Shown here in pieces: positions 37,191 through 49,725 of a stretch of 64,000 nucleotides of DNA. This DNA is from Micropterus salmoides (lineage: Eukaryota; Chordata; Actinopteri; Centrarchiformes; Centrarchidae), in the NCBI RefSeq assembly GCF_014851395.1, contig NW_024040928.1, positions 13,221,012 through 13,285,011 on the forward strand, given 5' to 3'. Made by a program: the position numbers and the translations under genes. Below the pieces are notes generated by a model that saw only the letters and a program-made list of their open reading frames with translations, was not told where the DNA came from and made no database searches. Within the stretch, counting starts at the first letter, position 1, and every line of letters starts with the position of its first letter.

Positions 37191-37213
37191 GTGTGTGTGT
37201 GTGTGTGTGTGTG
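37191..37213 (+). repeat. (GT)n microsatellite
   Basis: About 11 units. Confidence 0.9.
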
Positions 37214-39019
37214 CTCAAGGAAGCATGGGGTGAATCTGTAGGGGGCGAGTTTAGATCATTCTCCATTATGCCATCTGTTTCCAGTGAATTATGTAGACAA
37301 AGATAATTATTATGATCATGCTACCAAAACAGTGCAGACATGTTGAGTGCCCTTACAAGTGTACACACAGCAACAGAAATGTGTAAAAGGAGAGAAATAG
37401 GTTTGAACCGCAAATAATTTAAACAGGAAGGATCACTGAGAGTAAGATTTTGTCTTATTTGATTCATACATAAATACATCATCTCAAAAGATCTTATATC
37501 ATAAAAAGAAAAAAAAAAGACTGACTTATATTTCCTCAAAATAACAACAATGACCAATAAACCAACAAACCACACAATGGCATCCCTGGGATTAAAGCAG
37601 CATTAACACTCTGATTCGCTGGTTTCCTTTGTTTTATAAACGGGATCAGGAAAAATGAACAGCAGGGCTAAAGAAACTGGTTTCACTTGTCAGATCAATG
37701 ACACGAGTGATTTGTTGCTATGGATAGATGGTCTTAAGAGAGGGTAACCGAGAAAGAAGTAGTGACAGAGACGAGGCAGATGGAGTCCGTCTTAAAGGAA
37801 AAGTGATAAGATAAAGGAAAAGAAGTGAAAAACTCATCAGGGTTACAGTATACACTGTACCGGTGCAATCATGGCAAGAACAGATAATCGTCTGCTCTCA
37901 TCACTGCTATGAAATGCAGCACGTGGGGTCCTAGATAACAGCAGTTAAACCTGTATGTCCTTTATTATTAAGCATCAACTACATTCTTGTTTTGTGAGGC
38001 ACTACATTCAAGAAAAAGATTAAGGGAGTTGTGAAAATTTGCAGCTTGAATATCCATTGCTAAAGTGACATCACCACCACACTGACATCTGTTTACTTGA
38101 TGAGCTGGGTGTTTCGTGGGTGGCAATGTGTTAGTATCATCAACACAGCGGCTTGTCTCTGCAAGCTGGTTTGACATGGAATTTTTGCAGCTTATGCATT
38201 GTTTACCTCATTATCTACTAGATCTTTCTACGCTTGTTCAGCACCACATAATTAGCTGTTATGCTGCCTTCAATTACAGTCAGAAATACTGCAAATTACA
38301 CGAGCATTACAGATGCCTTAATGACCTACAGAATGTAAATACAAATAGAAAGTTTAGTTATATGAGACAAATTTGTAGGCATTCTCGCTTTCACAAAACA
38401 GATTTTATTTTTTTCATTAATGTTTCTGATTTATGAATTTATTTCCAATTATGATTGTGGTTATTTCCCATACTCTCCTCTAATTCAAATCAGTGTGAGT
38501 TAAAGAATATGGCCCTCATCAGAGACTTTAAAAGCCCTAAAAACATGTTTTCTCAATCAGGTTCTTACCATGAGCGATGTTGTCCAACATGAGCACAACA
38601 TTGTCTACCTAACTATTTTGGTTATTTCACATTAGGGATTAGCACATTTGTGTTTTTGTCTGTGCTGGTCTCACTGGTTTGAAGTGGGTGGGGTTTGGTC
38701 TGCTCATGTTGCCAGAAACTGCCAATCATATCTGATCAAACACGTCTACACAGTCCTATTGAAGCAGATTGGCTTGTGTTTTTACACCCTTGAATAAAAC
38801 CATTAAATAATAAGATGTTATTTTCCCCCTAAACTGAGTAATGAACATTTAATACTTTATAAAAATCCTTACTTTAAGATCTGAAACCAAATTTTAAGGG
38901 TCTTTAATACTAGATCCATCCTGTATTGTTGTTGCTTCTTAAACCAGCCTGTTTAATCTAGACACATATATGACCTCTGCGCTGATGTTTGCTGGCCAAT
39001 GCTCTGGGTCCTGTGCAAG

Positions 39020-39024
<5 letters not shown>

Positions 39025-39093
<69 letters not shown>
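39025..39093 (+). repeat. (CA)n microsatellite, long
   Basis: About 34 uninterrupted units preceded by 'gcgcgca'. Confidence 0.95.
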
Positions 39094-39096
<3 letters not shown>

Positions 39097-42000
39097 CTCA
39101 TTAGTGCACAAATTAATCCAACTAAATCAGTCAGAAGCAAAGAGACCGCCTGTCCTCAAAATCAATCAGTTCCTCGATCTGCTTATTCCTCCGCAGCCCA
39201 CCCCCAGCCTTAGTTGATCTTCCATGAAGAGCTGGGAACGTTAATCAGCAGAGGATAAGCGTCCCAAAGTGGAAACGTCTGACATCCATTCCCTTCAAAT
39301 CTTGTACACATTTAGGTCAAGCAAACCCTCTCTTCAGTTCAGCAGGTAAATACTCAGAGTGTATATTCTTTTCATGGTGTGGGTTTTATCCTGACTGTGT
39401 TGGGAGAATCTGGACATTCCTCTCCCTTGGGAGCCAATTACAGACAGTTTGGGGTGGATTTCATCATACACAGTCAAACACACACTGAATGGAACCCCAG
39501 GCTTAACCAAAACCTACTGACTTAACCCTGTACCTCGTGACTAGCCTTCCCTTCCCGCACAAGCAAATAAAACAATCAAACACAAAAATGAGTAGGGGGA
39601 TGAGGAGTTTGGATTAAACCTTAACCTTATACAAGAGGGTTGAATAAGTAGCCTAAAGTTCCCTGTTTGCGACCAGCATGTTCCCATCCTTTGTCTGTTT
39701 GTCTGTCTGTCTGTCAGTGTGGAAGTCTGGGAGTTTATACCTACAGGCCAAAATCTCCTTCCTCCACCTCCTCCATCAGAGGAATTGCCAAACAGCTGGT
39801 TACCATGGTTGCCGTTTTCTGTGCACCAATGTGTAGCCATTTTACTGGGGGTCCAGAGGGAGGGAAAGCCTGCACAGTCTGGCAAATAGCAGCGATATGA
39901 GCGGATATTAGCATACATTCAAACAGGAACAGTAAATCCTTGCTCAAATATCACTGGGTTAGCTGAAATGATGGTGGTCTGATTTAGTTTTCTCTCACGT
40001 CTCATTTAGCCTAATTGATTTGCTTCTTTGTTAAAAGGTAACTGTGAGGTGAAACGCCCTTTATACTTCAATGCACTGTTATTCATGTTATTCAATGACA
40101 TTTCTGTCAAACACCAGATTTTGATGTCTGGTGAATTGATTCATTTAGTAATGTGACATAATGCATAAAGCAACACATCAAAGCTACTGTTACTGTTAAG
40201 GCATTAAACAATACTGAATACACTTTAATAGCTCTGCAATGAGCTGAATCTTGTGACTGAAACATCTTATTGATGTATCAATGAAACCTACAGAGCCTCC
40301 ACAAAGTGATTGAGTGTTGTTTTGATGAGTCAAACATTATTATGTAATAGGAGGGCTCCCTCTGTTGGTCATATGGTTGTAATACATTCAACATTAATAA
40401 CGTGATTTTTTGGGTTGTAAAAACCCTTTGGCTACTATGATCACTGTCCAGTGAAAACCATGTATCTCCAAATTTGTTGATTTTTAAATTTTCATACAAA
40501 CTGAAAGATTAAGTGTTCCTTTTTGGGTTTAAAAAATACTCCTACTCGTTAATCTAAATAATGCTTTACTTACCATTAGACTACCAGAAAAATGCATTAT
40601 CACAAAGCTAAAAACAGGGCTGTTTTTTTGGGAGATACATGAATTTCACAGGACAGCTACAACTTTATCATACACAGGGCTATTAATATGTTTACAAACA
40701 TCACAATAGCTCATATTTGTCAGGGTAAAGCTGTAACAAGGCACAATTTTATCTTTTGTACTGGGAAATGAGACAATAACATGTTAAAACCCCTGGGCAA
40801 AAAGAATTATTGCGATATAGTTTTCCTCAATATAAAAAATGTTCAGCAAACTAATTAATTAATTTGAATCACGAATGAACCAGCTCTTAATTTTACTATT
40901 TTGAAATGTATTTGATTTTGATTTGATTTGATTTTTGAGGAAAGGATAGAAAAAAGGATTCGACTTAATTTTAATCATGCATATTTGTCGAAAAAAGATT
41001 TGATCATGATTGTTTAGAATTGTTCTACCTCAGATTTATTAAGCGATCCACTGTTTTGGCATGTGTGTGTCATGTTGTGGCAATAAAGAATAGTTTAAAA
41101 CTGAAATTGACCATCTGGTTACTTTAACTTTCACTCAAGAGCAAAAATCTGCCTTTAAACTTGAAAGAAAATGATTTGACATTTATCGTGATAATTAGAG
41201 ATTGTGGTAACATTTTTGGCATTGACAGCTCTCTCACTCATGTTCACATTGTTGCACCTGGTACAACGCTGGTAGTCCTTTTTCATGGAAGATGTTTTGA
41301 AAGATCACAGTAACTTTTCGCTGTGACACTGTCATGCTTTACTCTGACACTTCCAGGTATGAAGCCATCGTTACTGTTTTTAGTGACAACTGGGCTTTTC
41401 CTGCTATGACAAGTCAAAATGTTTTCTGTGAAAAAGGCGTTGGAGTTTGGTGACTTGGTTATTTTTAGCTAGAGTTATTGAAAAACACCTGGTGGGTGTG
41501 CAGGGCCTTTAAGTAAACTACGATATGTTCACATTTAAATTTCTGGCAATCTTGATACTTCCCTTTAATCCCTAGAACCTATTAGAGGTATATTTTTGAG
41601 GCCTTTCTTGAATATCTTGTCGGCCCCCCGAGATTGGCTTAAATATAATAAATGTTTGTTTATTTGTTTGTTTTATACTGATAAATTATCCATTTACGTT
41701 TGTATTAGGCTAAGTACCGAATGATTTTATGTTTGATTTAGTGTGACAGAGTTGTGATTCTTTTTTGTGGCTCATTATCTATAAATCAAGGGTGTAGAAT
41801 TTAGTAGGGATGGTCATGTCCCTGCCAATATACAGCGACTACTGAATTGCAATCATTTCCGTCAGTGTATTTGGTGCAGCTCTTTTTCTCTGCTAGGAGT
41901 CCAATACGTTTTTTAAGCTTTGAAAGGTTATACCCTTCCACCTCATATGCTTCAGGGTGGTTTGGTCCACTGCCTAAATTTTTCAGACCCACAGCAACTT

Positions 42001-42597
42001 CATATCTAAAAATCTCCCTTTAGCAGATGTTTTTATTGTCAAACGGCGACATGAAATACCCGCTCTTAACATAATTACAAAGGCTAAGTCAATAAATGTA
42101 ATGTGACAGTTTTACTAAACTTGCACAGACACCAAACTATTGGTCAAAAAAACATTGTATGGTTTCACTGTTGGAATACCCACATTGCCAGCAGATGTCA
42201 GCATAATACTTTTGACAGACCTGCACATCTTGCCCCATCTTAAGCAGTTCTTTTTAAAGCAGTACAAACATCATAATTCAGACAGAAATAACCAAATTTA
42301 ACACGTGTTAGCTAGGTAGGCAAGAGTACAGATTCTGCAAGGCTACAGGTCAAGCTTATTGTCTTTTCAGGTGCAGTTAGGACTCAAAATGAAGCAAATG
42401 AGTGAGAAAGACTAGCCTGTTGATGAGTGAGAGATAAGTTTATTCTGCCCGTAGTATGTAATTATAACGCACTATTACAGGTAGCAGCATATTGTAATTG
42501 TTATTAGATTAGGTGTTTGCCTGTGTCGTCCCCCACCTGTCCGTGGGAGGGTGCCCGGTCTGTCTCAGGATCACTCCAGCAGCTGATCCCTCTCAGC

Positions 42598-42605
42598 TGA
42601 CGTCA
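42598..42605. promoter_or_regulatory. CRE-like palindrome TGACGTCA at the first MAP7 start
   Basis: Perfect 8-bp CREB/ATF consensus, 7 bp before the ATG of the first candidate MAP7 exon, in a GC-richer block. It probably lies in the 5' UTR/promoter. Function is inferred from the motif only. Confidence 0.4.
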
Positions 42606-42611
42606 GGAGAA

Positions 42612-42657
42612 ATGGCGGACCAGGATGGCAGCGACGCATCTCCTCCCGAGTCCCAAG
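42612..42657 (+). CDS. map7: MAP7 candidate first exon 1a
   Basis: ATG starts a 15-codon frame (MADQDGSDASPPESQ) plus one base to the donor GTGAGT at 42658. The leftover G joins CG of exon 2 to give Ala, making PESQ-ASYSQYKPEDG. It begins MA.. like the main mammalian MAP7 isoform and sits in a GC-richer segment. This is the likeliest principal start. Confidence 0.7.
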
Positions 42658-44234
42658 GTGAGTTCATACCGACGGAAAAGTTCATTCAAACTTTGTAGAA
42701 CACGAACTGTTATCTAAGCAGTTAGGTACAAATTAGCGGAGGGGCTTCAGTTGATTTTGTCGGTGTTTGAACGCTGAATTACAGACAGACTCAAGTAAAT
42801 TAGTACTCGTTGCCCGGTCAGTCACGGGAGTGGGATTATCTATCTACCAACTCACCCAACCGGTTGCCTTAGGTTTATTAAACACGACATGTTCTATAAA
42901 CTACACTTTGTTTTCAGTTTTACCCTTTGTTGAGAGACTTTTTGAGCTCCCCCCAGCGCTGGCTGACACCTGTTGCTGACATTTTGTCAACTCGTCGAAA
43001 TGAGTTCAGTTGACGTGACAGGTGAATTAATGGAAATGAACAGAGGGTTGTTGTTCATGGGATGGCAGACGCTAACGTTAGCTAAGCTTCACATGTCTTT
43101 AGGCTAAAGTTACAACTTTGCTCCGTGACTTTTAAAAACATTTTTTATTCGGTCTACAGTTTAGGCTGGCTTGTCAATATCCCAAAACGTTTCTTTAACA
43201 TCAGATAAAAGGACACATGTGACCCCAAACTGTGAATATATATTCTCGTCGTTTGCCAGTACTTAAAATGACCACTCATAGCTTCACTAACGTTAACTTA
43301 CAGCACGCTTTTTAAGCTACTGTTCTGTTACACTTTTGTCAAGTAGTATGTCATGTTAATGTCAATACGGGACAACCTACAAGCAAAATAAAATGGTGTG
43401 TGGTGTGTTTGACAGCGTGTGAGCTGCTGTCAGTCTAGTTAATCATTTGCTTCTGTTCAGGGCAAAGCACCAAAGCAATAGCCACTTATCGCCAGTGATG
43501 TCGCCAAAATCAAAGAAACAAGAGTCTATCGTGGATGAACCTTTTTTTTTTTGTAATTCAGTGCTCAATCACCGAGGAAAGGAAATGATGAAAGAAGATG
43601 AAACGCTAAAGTGTTGACAGTGCCAACGTTTGTTGCTTTAGTAAATAACTTCACAAACTGGACATCAGATGCTCTGTTTTGATTTGAATTGTACAAATCG
43701 CATATTTAAATTACTGAAGAAATGTGTTTAGATTTTGAAGGCTCATCACATTTTTTTTTTTTTTACATTCTTATTTCCCCTGTGGAAACAGTGACATTTG
43801 ATTGTCAGAATGTGAGTTAAACCCTAATATAGTATGACATGTTTGGTTTGTCTAATTAGGATATGTTAGTTGTAAAGTTTAAGAGGTTAAGAATGTATGC
43901 ATTTGGCCAGGGAGTGTTTTACAGACAGGTGCGTATGCCGGGTTCATGAAGTGAGATTTCTAACAGAATATGGCGTGACATACAGTTATTTTAGTGCTAG
44001 CATTACAAAGTTCAGATGTTAATGATGTGTTAATCTGCGAATTGTTGCACCAAGTGCTGAAAAACAATACTGCTCTGTACAAGACAGCGATGCAAGAAAC
44101 ATCCCCAACAACCCTAAGACAGATGGTACAGGTTCACTTGGTGTGTGTTACTGAGTTTATTCAGTGTGATTGATCTTTTATTGTTTACTCAACTGAGTTA
44201 GGTCCACAACACCTCCACAGGACTCGTGCCACAT

Positions 44235-44235
<1 letters not shown>

Positions 44236-44279
<44 letters not shown>
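44236..44279 (+). repeat. (AT)n microsatellite
   Basis: About 22 uninterrupted units. Confidence 0.95.
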
Positions 44280-44283
<4 letters not shown>

Positions 44284-46339
44284 CTCGGTATATCACCTAT
44301 GCCACTGCAGATACTCTATGAGCTCACAATTAAGACTCAACATGGTAACATTACCACAGCAGCTGTGTTCCCTGGTCACTATTTTTTCCCTATCTACCCA
44401 TTTTCATCTTCTTTCAGTTCAGTAACTTAGAATTCATGAACAACTTCCTTCCACATACATTATTTATCTTCTATTCCCATGCTGCTGTGAGCTTTAAGAT
44501 ACACAATCCACATGCACCATTGTGCCTTTGACCACGACAGTGAAGCTGGCTTTAATGTTGTGATCACTGTTCTATGGGGTTATTAACTGTTTTCTCAAAT
44601 GTGCCATTTTCCAATCTGTGGCATCCAATAGTTGCCCTACAAAATGCCTGCACAAATGCTTCTATATATTTGTCACTCTGGCAAAACCAGTTTTAATATC
44701 TCTTTCTGGATCAGATGACAAATATTTTTTATTTTTTACTGGTTAGAGACACGTCAGAGCTTGGTCACTTACTAAGTTTGAGAGTATTGCAGTTTATCAC
44801 CATACTCTTCCCTTCAAGCAGGGTCTGTTGCTTTATTTATTTTTAATCAGTTTATTATATGGCCTTCGTTTGCATGATAGACAGCTTTTACATATCTTAT
44901 TGTTTCATCCTGCCAAGGTATTTGGCGTACAGCCATCTTTCTTTTTTTTCCACCGAGTCGCCTAAGGTCTTGAGATTTGCTTTGTTCCAAGCACTGATAC
45001 TCTCTGCTCGTTGTTACACCTTACTGTCCACACACTCCCAGAATGGCGAGAAAGACCGTCCTCTTCCCTGCAGCCCCTCTTCACCTGCAGTGCCATCATG
45101 ATATTATTTTCTAATCTGGATTGTCCCCTCTGTTTGGTCGTCTTATCCACATCGTGTGGGTTGTAGGATTTTCTTGTGTGGAGGCATCTCTGTGGACATC
45201 AGTAGTAAACTTTAGAATCAAATTATGATGATGTGTTCATTTTCTTGACGTCATCAAAATAAGCAAGGCCTATTTGTAATACAACTATTGCAGTTTTACA
45301 CTGTGAAAACCTCATGTCAGTGTAAGAAACACAGACAAGAATTAGCTTATTGGTATATCTTGCAAAAATATTGCTGTTTACATTTACAAGTGAAAATAAC
45401 ACAACACTAAGCTTATATACTTGGCTTTATCTGTTTATCCAATGATGAAAGTATTAAATCTCTTCCTGTCTTCCATCTGTCTTTGTTATACACATATTCA
45501 ATAGGTGTGACAAAGGTGTGTAGCCTAGCCTATCCGGTTTAAGTCTTAGTGTAGGATTACAGCATTACTCTATCCTGCAGGGACAAAGATCAGATTTCTC
45601 TTTCATGAATATCTGTGTTTGGACAGCATGTGCTCCCAAAGGTGATGAGGCAGCAGGTCTTGTCCCGAATTCCTGTAAATTGTTTGTGTTCTATTGTAAA
45701 TACTCTGCACTGAAATAGTCTATATTAGGCTTTTTCTTTTGCAAAGGTTGACCTAAATGTAAGGCCAACTACAGGATGAAGTGGTTGAGTCTTCAATCAT
45801 TTTCTGGCCTAGCTCTTTTGAGCCACAGCGTCTTGGCGGCATGAAGATTTCAAACTGTCAAGCTGGTTGTTTAATCTATGTGTGTAATTTGATTTGGTGC
45901 AAGATTAGCGTGTGCATGCACTGTTATTGGACAGGCCTCCAATAATGTACCCTGTTATAACTTTACAGCCCCCATTATGTCTACCTCCCTTCCATCTGAC
46001 CAACCCTACTGTCTGTGTCAGTGTATGTGCACATGCAGTGTCTGTGAAATGAAAGTGATGCACAACTTAGGATCTGTTATCTGTTACTGCGGTGCAACTG
46101 CAATAATACTTCTCAGATATAAATATTGATGCACTGCATATTGTTACTTCTGTGTACTTTGAATTTAAAGAGCAAGTAACAAATATTTCCATATCTACTG
46201 TAAAGCTGTGGTGTGTGAAATAGCCAATGGCTCTTTAAGTGGAGAATGGGGCGGAGCCATATACCATGTGCTCTCTGAACACACTGCTTCCACAGAGCCA
46301 GCTCCAGTGCTGCATTGTTTGGTTTAGTGTGAGTGCATA

Positions 46340-46367
46340 GGCGTGTGTGTGTGTGTGTGTGTGTGTA
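46340..46367 (+). repeat. (GT)n microsatellite
   Basis: About 13 units. Confidence 0.9.
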
Positions 46368-46531
46368 CGTTGCATTAAAGTGTGCCTGTCCTCTGCTCTC
46401 TCGCTTCCACTCTTCCACTGCGTCATTGGTCCATGTGCTGTTGTTGTCAAGGAAACCCTTTACCGGTACCGGCTCACCTTCCACCGCTGGATTTGCACTG
46501 AATATTTTAATGGCCCCGTGGGCCTCTATTA

Positions 46532-46533
<2 letters not shown>

Positions 46534-46566
<33 letters not shown>
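46534..46566 (+). repeat. (GT)n microsatellite
   Basis: About 16 units; followed by 'tactgtactgtac'. Confidence 0.9.
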
Positions 46567-46569
<3 letters not shown>

Positions 46570-47280
46570 GTACTGTACAGCCAGTGCCTGTGTGATGTGA
46601 TTCTTCTGACAAGTTTGAATTTACAGAATAGGCCCAGCATGAGAGAGGTGAGGAGGGAAAAGGGGGGGTGCTGCAGAAACAGTACTGACAACAGCAGCAC
46701 TATCTCTTGAGAAGTGAAGGAGTTGAGAAGTGCAATTTTTTCCAGCTCTCAACAGAGCCAGTCTTGTGGATTAAGTTTTCTTTTCTAAGCCAGACTACGA
46801 GAGCTCATCCTGAGACTCTGTCGCACACTCAGTCTCTTTCAGTCTCTGTCTCTGAGCCTAGCACTGCCATCATAGGCAGTATGGACTTGTCACAGTGAGC
46901 AGGTCTGTTTCTCTCTCTTTCACACTTTTCTCTCATCATCTCTCTGCACTTCATTCTTTACTCTTCTACCACATTTAATTATTTGTTGCATCTCTCCTGC
47001 CATTTTTATCCTGTCCTTCTCTCTTCCCCTCTCTCTTCTTTCGGCTTTTTGACACAGAGCAGCAGTGTGCAGCCAGAGAATTTAGCTGTTAGCTTTACCT
47101 GTTAGCTATCTACATCTTCACTAAGAAAAAAGGCTTTTAGGGGTGACCCCCTCCACCGCCACCCTCTGGCGTCCACCACTGACCTGCCCCCACCCTCCCC
47201 CACATCAACCACTGCAGGGTGGGATGGGCAGGGGTTGGGTGAGTTAGCCAGGGGCTCGATGGTTAGCAACAGGGCAGGCG

Positions 47281-47449
47281 ATGCCAGAGAGTAAAGGACG
47301 AGAACGAGGAGGTGGAGGAGGTGGGTGCTCGCGGGGCAAACGGAAGCTGAGGAAGGGAGGCAGCCGTTCAGCCATCCCGGCACTCTTCACCATCACTGAG
47401 GAAGAGGAGGGACAGAGACGGAGAGATGCTTGCAGGAGGAAGAAACGAG
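47281..47449 (+). CDS. map7: MAP7 candidate alternative first exon 1b
   Basis: ATG opens 56 codons plus one base to the donor GTATGG at 47450. The frame is basic/Gly-rich, then has RSAIPALFTITEEEEGQRRR and CRRKKR. The leftover base is again G, so it would join exon 2 as KKR-ASYSQYK with no frame change. GC-rich island-like context. No family match was recalled for this N-terminus; phase and donor are the support. Confidence 0.5.
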
Positions 47450-48284
47450 GTATGGTGGGAAAGGATAGAGGGAAACAGATGGGTGTAAAGTGGAGAGCAC
47501 AATAAATGTGCGTGCTCTGGTACTTTATACTGTTAGAGCTTCATTTAAACTATTAAATTGTATGTGTGTGTCTGTCTGTGTGTGAGTGAGGGCATTAATA
47601 TCTGGGACAGAGAGGCAAGTGGGGCAGAGAGTTATTTAACCAGTCTCTGGAGAGCCACAGAAGCAGACAATTTAATCTGAAATTGTGGAGCATTAAAGAC
47701 AATTGTACACGTGTAGTTAGTTAGCAGGATGTTAATGATGACTACATGTGCCAGGAGCTTGGATAGTAAGGAAGTAATTGTGTTACATTGTTGTGCGTCA
47801 GTGAGTTACGTGTGTGTGTGTGTGTGCTGTTGGCTCTTGCAGAGGAAAATTCATCTTAACCCATCAAATTCAGCCATCTGGAGTCAGGTGGCTGACGTGT
47901 GTGTATGAGTGGAAACCAGCTGACAAGGCAAGATTGGGTCAACACAAGGGCAGCAGATGAGTGAAGGTGCAGTCCACTTCATGCGTGTATGTGGTTATAA
48001 TGCATCAGTAAGCAGAGCTGTCAGTCAACAGGACAGCATGTCTCTGCAGTTACAGCAGGTACAATGTTTAACTTCTCTTGCAGTTTTGGGTTTATTCAAG
48101 AACTTATTAAGAACAAAAAACTGAAGGCAAAAGATTTGCATCATTCATTAATACCTCTTCATCCAGTGTTGACGAGGGTCAGGTAACTAAAATATAGAGT
48201 AAATTGAACTTTTCAGGGTACTTTTGAATCTGCTTCATGCCGCTTTACTGTCTTTAAAACAGAAAACATAATATACAGTTTTGG

Positions 48285-48380
48285 CTTAGCGGTAGAGTGG
48301 GTTCCCCTCTAATGAAAAGATCCCCTAGTCCTCATGTCGTGAGTGTCGTGAGGAAAGATACTGAAGCCGAGATTGTATAT
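48285..48380 (+). repeat. Possible tRNA-derived SINE scrap
   Basis: Contains 'tggcttagcggtagagtggg', an A-box-like tRNA head, followed by SINE-like 'gatcccctagtcctcatg' and 'gaggaaagatactgaa'. No intact B box, so support is weak. Confidence 0.35.
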
Positions 48381-49099
48381 ATGATGGAGGAAGGGTTGGG
48401 TCTTTGACTTAAGGAGACAGGAAGGTGATCAGATATTATTATGAGATAAAAGATTATTATTACATTATTTACTTAGCTTGAGTCATACAGTCTTACCCAG
48501 CTCTAAGATAACCTGACTTCATGGAGCAAAATGATTTGTGCTAAATAATATAAAAAGAACAAGACATCACAAAGATTGATAATTAATTGCATTTCAGTTT
48601 AGTGTAAGACATGATTCTTATCCTACAGGTTTTACATTTTGCTCATGGGGGAAGCATGCATGTATGCATGCAGAGAAAGGGGGAAATGAAGAGATGACGT
48701 CATGGAAATTGTATTCCTGGTGAGAGATTGACAATAAAAGATAAGTGTAAGAAAACAATTTTCTGCCCTTACAATGATTGTCAGCTCTTGCAGTGAGCAT
48801 GAGGTCAGTGTATCAGGTAACTGCTAAATAGTTTGACACTTGCCTTTATTTTAAAGTGACAGTCATGCTGTGATACTGTCTTTCTTTGCCAAGATGCCAA
48901 GTTTATGTATTATGCATGGAGTAGGCTAAAAAGTTAATAAACATATGCACTATATAGTGTAGCCTACCTTATTAATTTATCAAGAATAGTGCTTCCTTCT
49001 TTACTCCCCTGCATGTAAAATTAATGTATGGACTTTTTATGTGATTTTCATCACTGGAGCAGTGCTGAGGATGAATTAGAGTTTTAAAAGTCTGATGGC

Positions 49100-49620
49100 T
49101 TTGAATTTCCTCCCCATATGAAGTCTCATCATTGTTTGAAATCTGTCCGGTGATGGTGGTGTAATCCGCAAACTTCACAAGAGTTCTCTTCATGTCATGG
49201 GTGTACAGCGTGAACAGGAGGGGGCTGAGCACACAGCCCTCGGGTGGCTCCGGTGTTGAGCACTAGAGTGGAGGAGGTGAGTCCACCAATCTGAACTGAC
49301 AGGGGACTGTTTGTGAGAAGGTCCAATATCCAATTGCAGGGTGTTGTATTTAAACCCAGAGTGCTGAGCTGGCTGATCAGTTTCATGGGGGAGACTGTGT
49401 TGAATGCAGAGCTGAAATCCACAAACGGCATTCTGATGTAGGTGTTTTTCTCAAGGTGTTGAGGGCTGAGTGGAGGCAGTGGAGATGGCATCCTCTGTGG
49501 ATCTGTTGGTTCTGACAGCAAACTGGTGAGGGTCCAGGCTGGCTGGGATAGTGTTTTTTTTATGTGCTGAAGAACCAGTTTCTCAAAGCACTCATCATTT
49601 TAGGGGTGTAAAAGCATGGC
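49100..49620 (-). pseudogene. LINE reverse-transcriptase fragment (CR1/jockey group)
   Basis: Minus-strand frames give FEKLVLQHIK-like, FAVRTNRST-like, then FVDFSSAFNTV, LGLNTTPCNWILDLLTN, a GATRG/CVLSPLLFTLYTHD block split by a 1-base frameshift, and VKFADYTTI. The catalytic FADD box reads FADY, so the second metal-binding Asp is lost. 5'- and 3'-truncated, no other domains. Typical of fish CR1/Rex1/L2-type elements; the exact clade is uncertain. Confidence 0.8.
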
Positions 49621-49725
49621 TCGGTCTTTGGTGATTGGGTGGATAAATTATGTTTAATAGTAGATGAGCTGGGATGGAGATGAGATAGAGTTTTGATTGA
49701 CATTGGTTGAGGAAAAGTACTTTTT

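Larger units (their letters stand above)
33521..42611 (+). other. Intergenic block between PPP1R14C and MAP7
   Basis: Holds the fold-back copy (33607-33997), the Tc1 relic (36051-36658), several microsatellites and AT-rich unique sequence. No exon or RNA gene was recognised. A (TTTGA)n-like run is at about 40913-40936. Confidence 0.55.

Noticed and set aside
38958..39217. Several frames encoding Cys-Val or Thr-His runs
   Set aside because: Translation of the (CA)n microsatellite; same for frames at 22138, 20248, 12009 and 51183.
46113..46700. Open frame of 195 codons on the minus strand
   Set aside because: Contains long Thr-His runs from two (CA)n tracts and has no recognisable domain; a microsatellite artefact.
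46872..46898. Another alternative MAP7 first exon (MDLSQ)
   Set aside because: The short frame hits a stop immediately after CAG and no GT donor lies at the right place.
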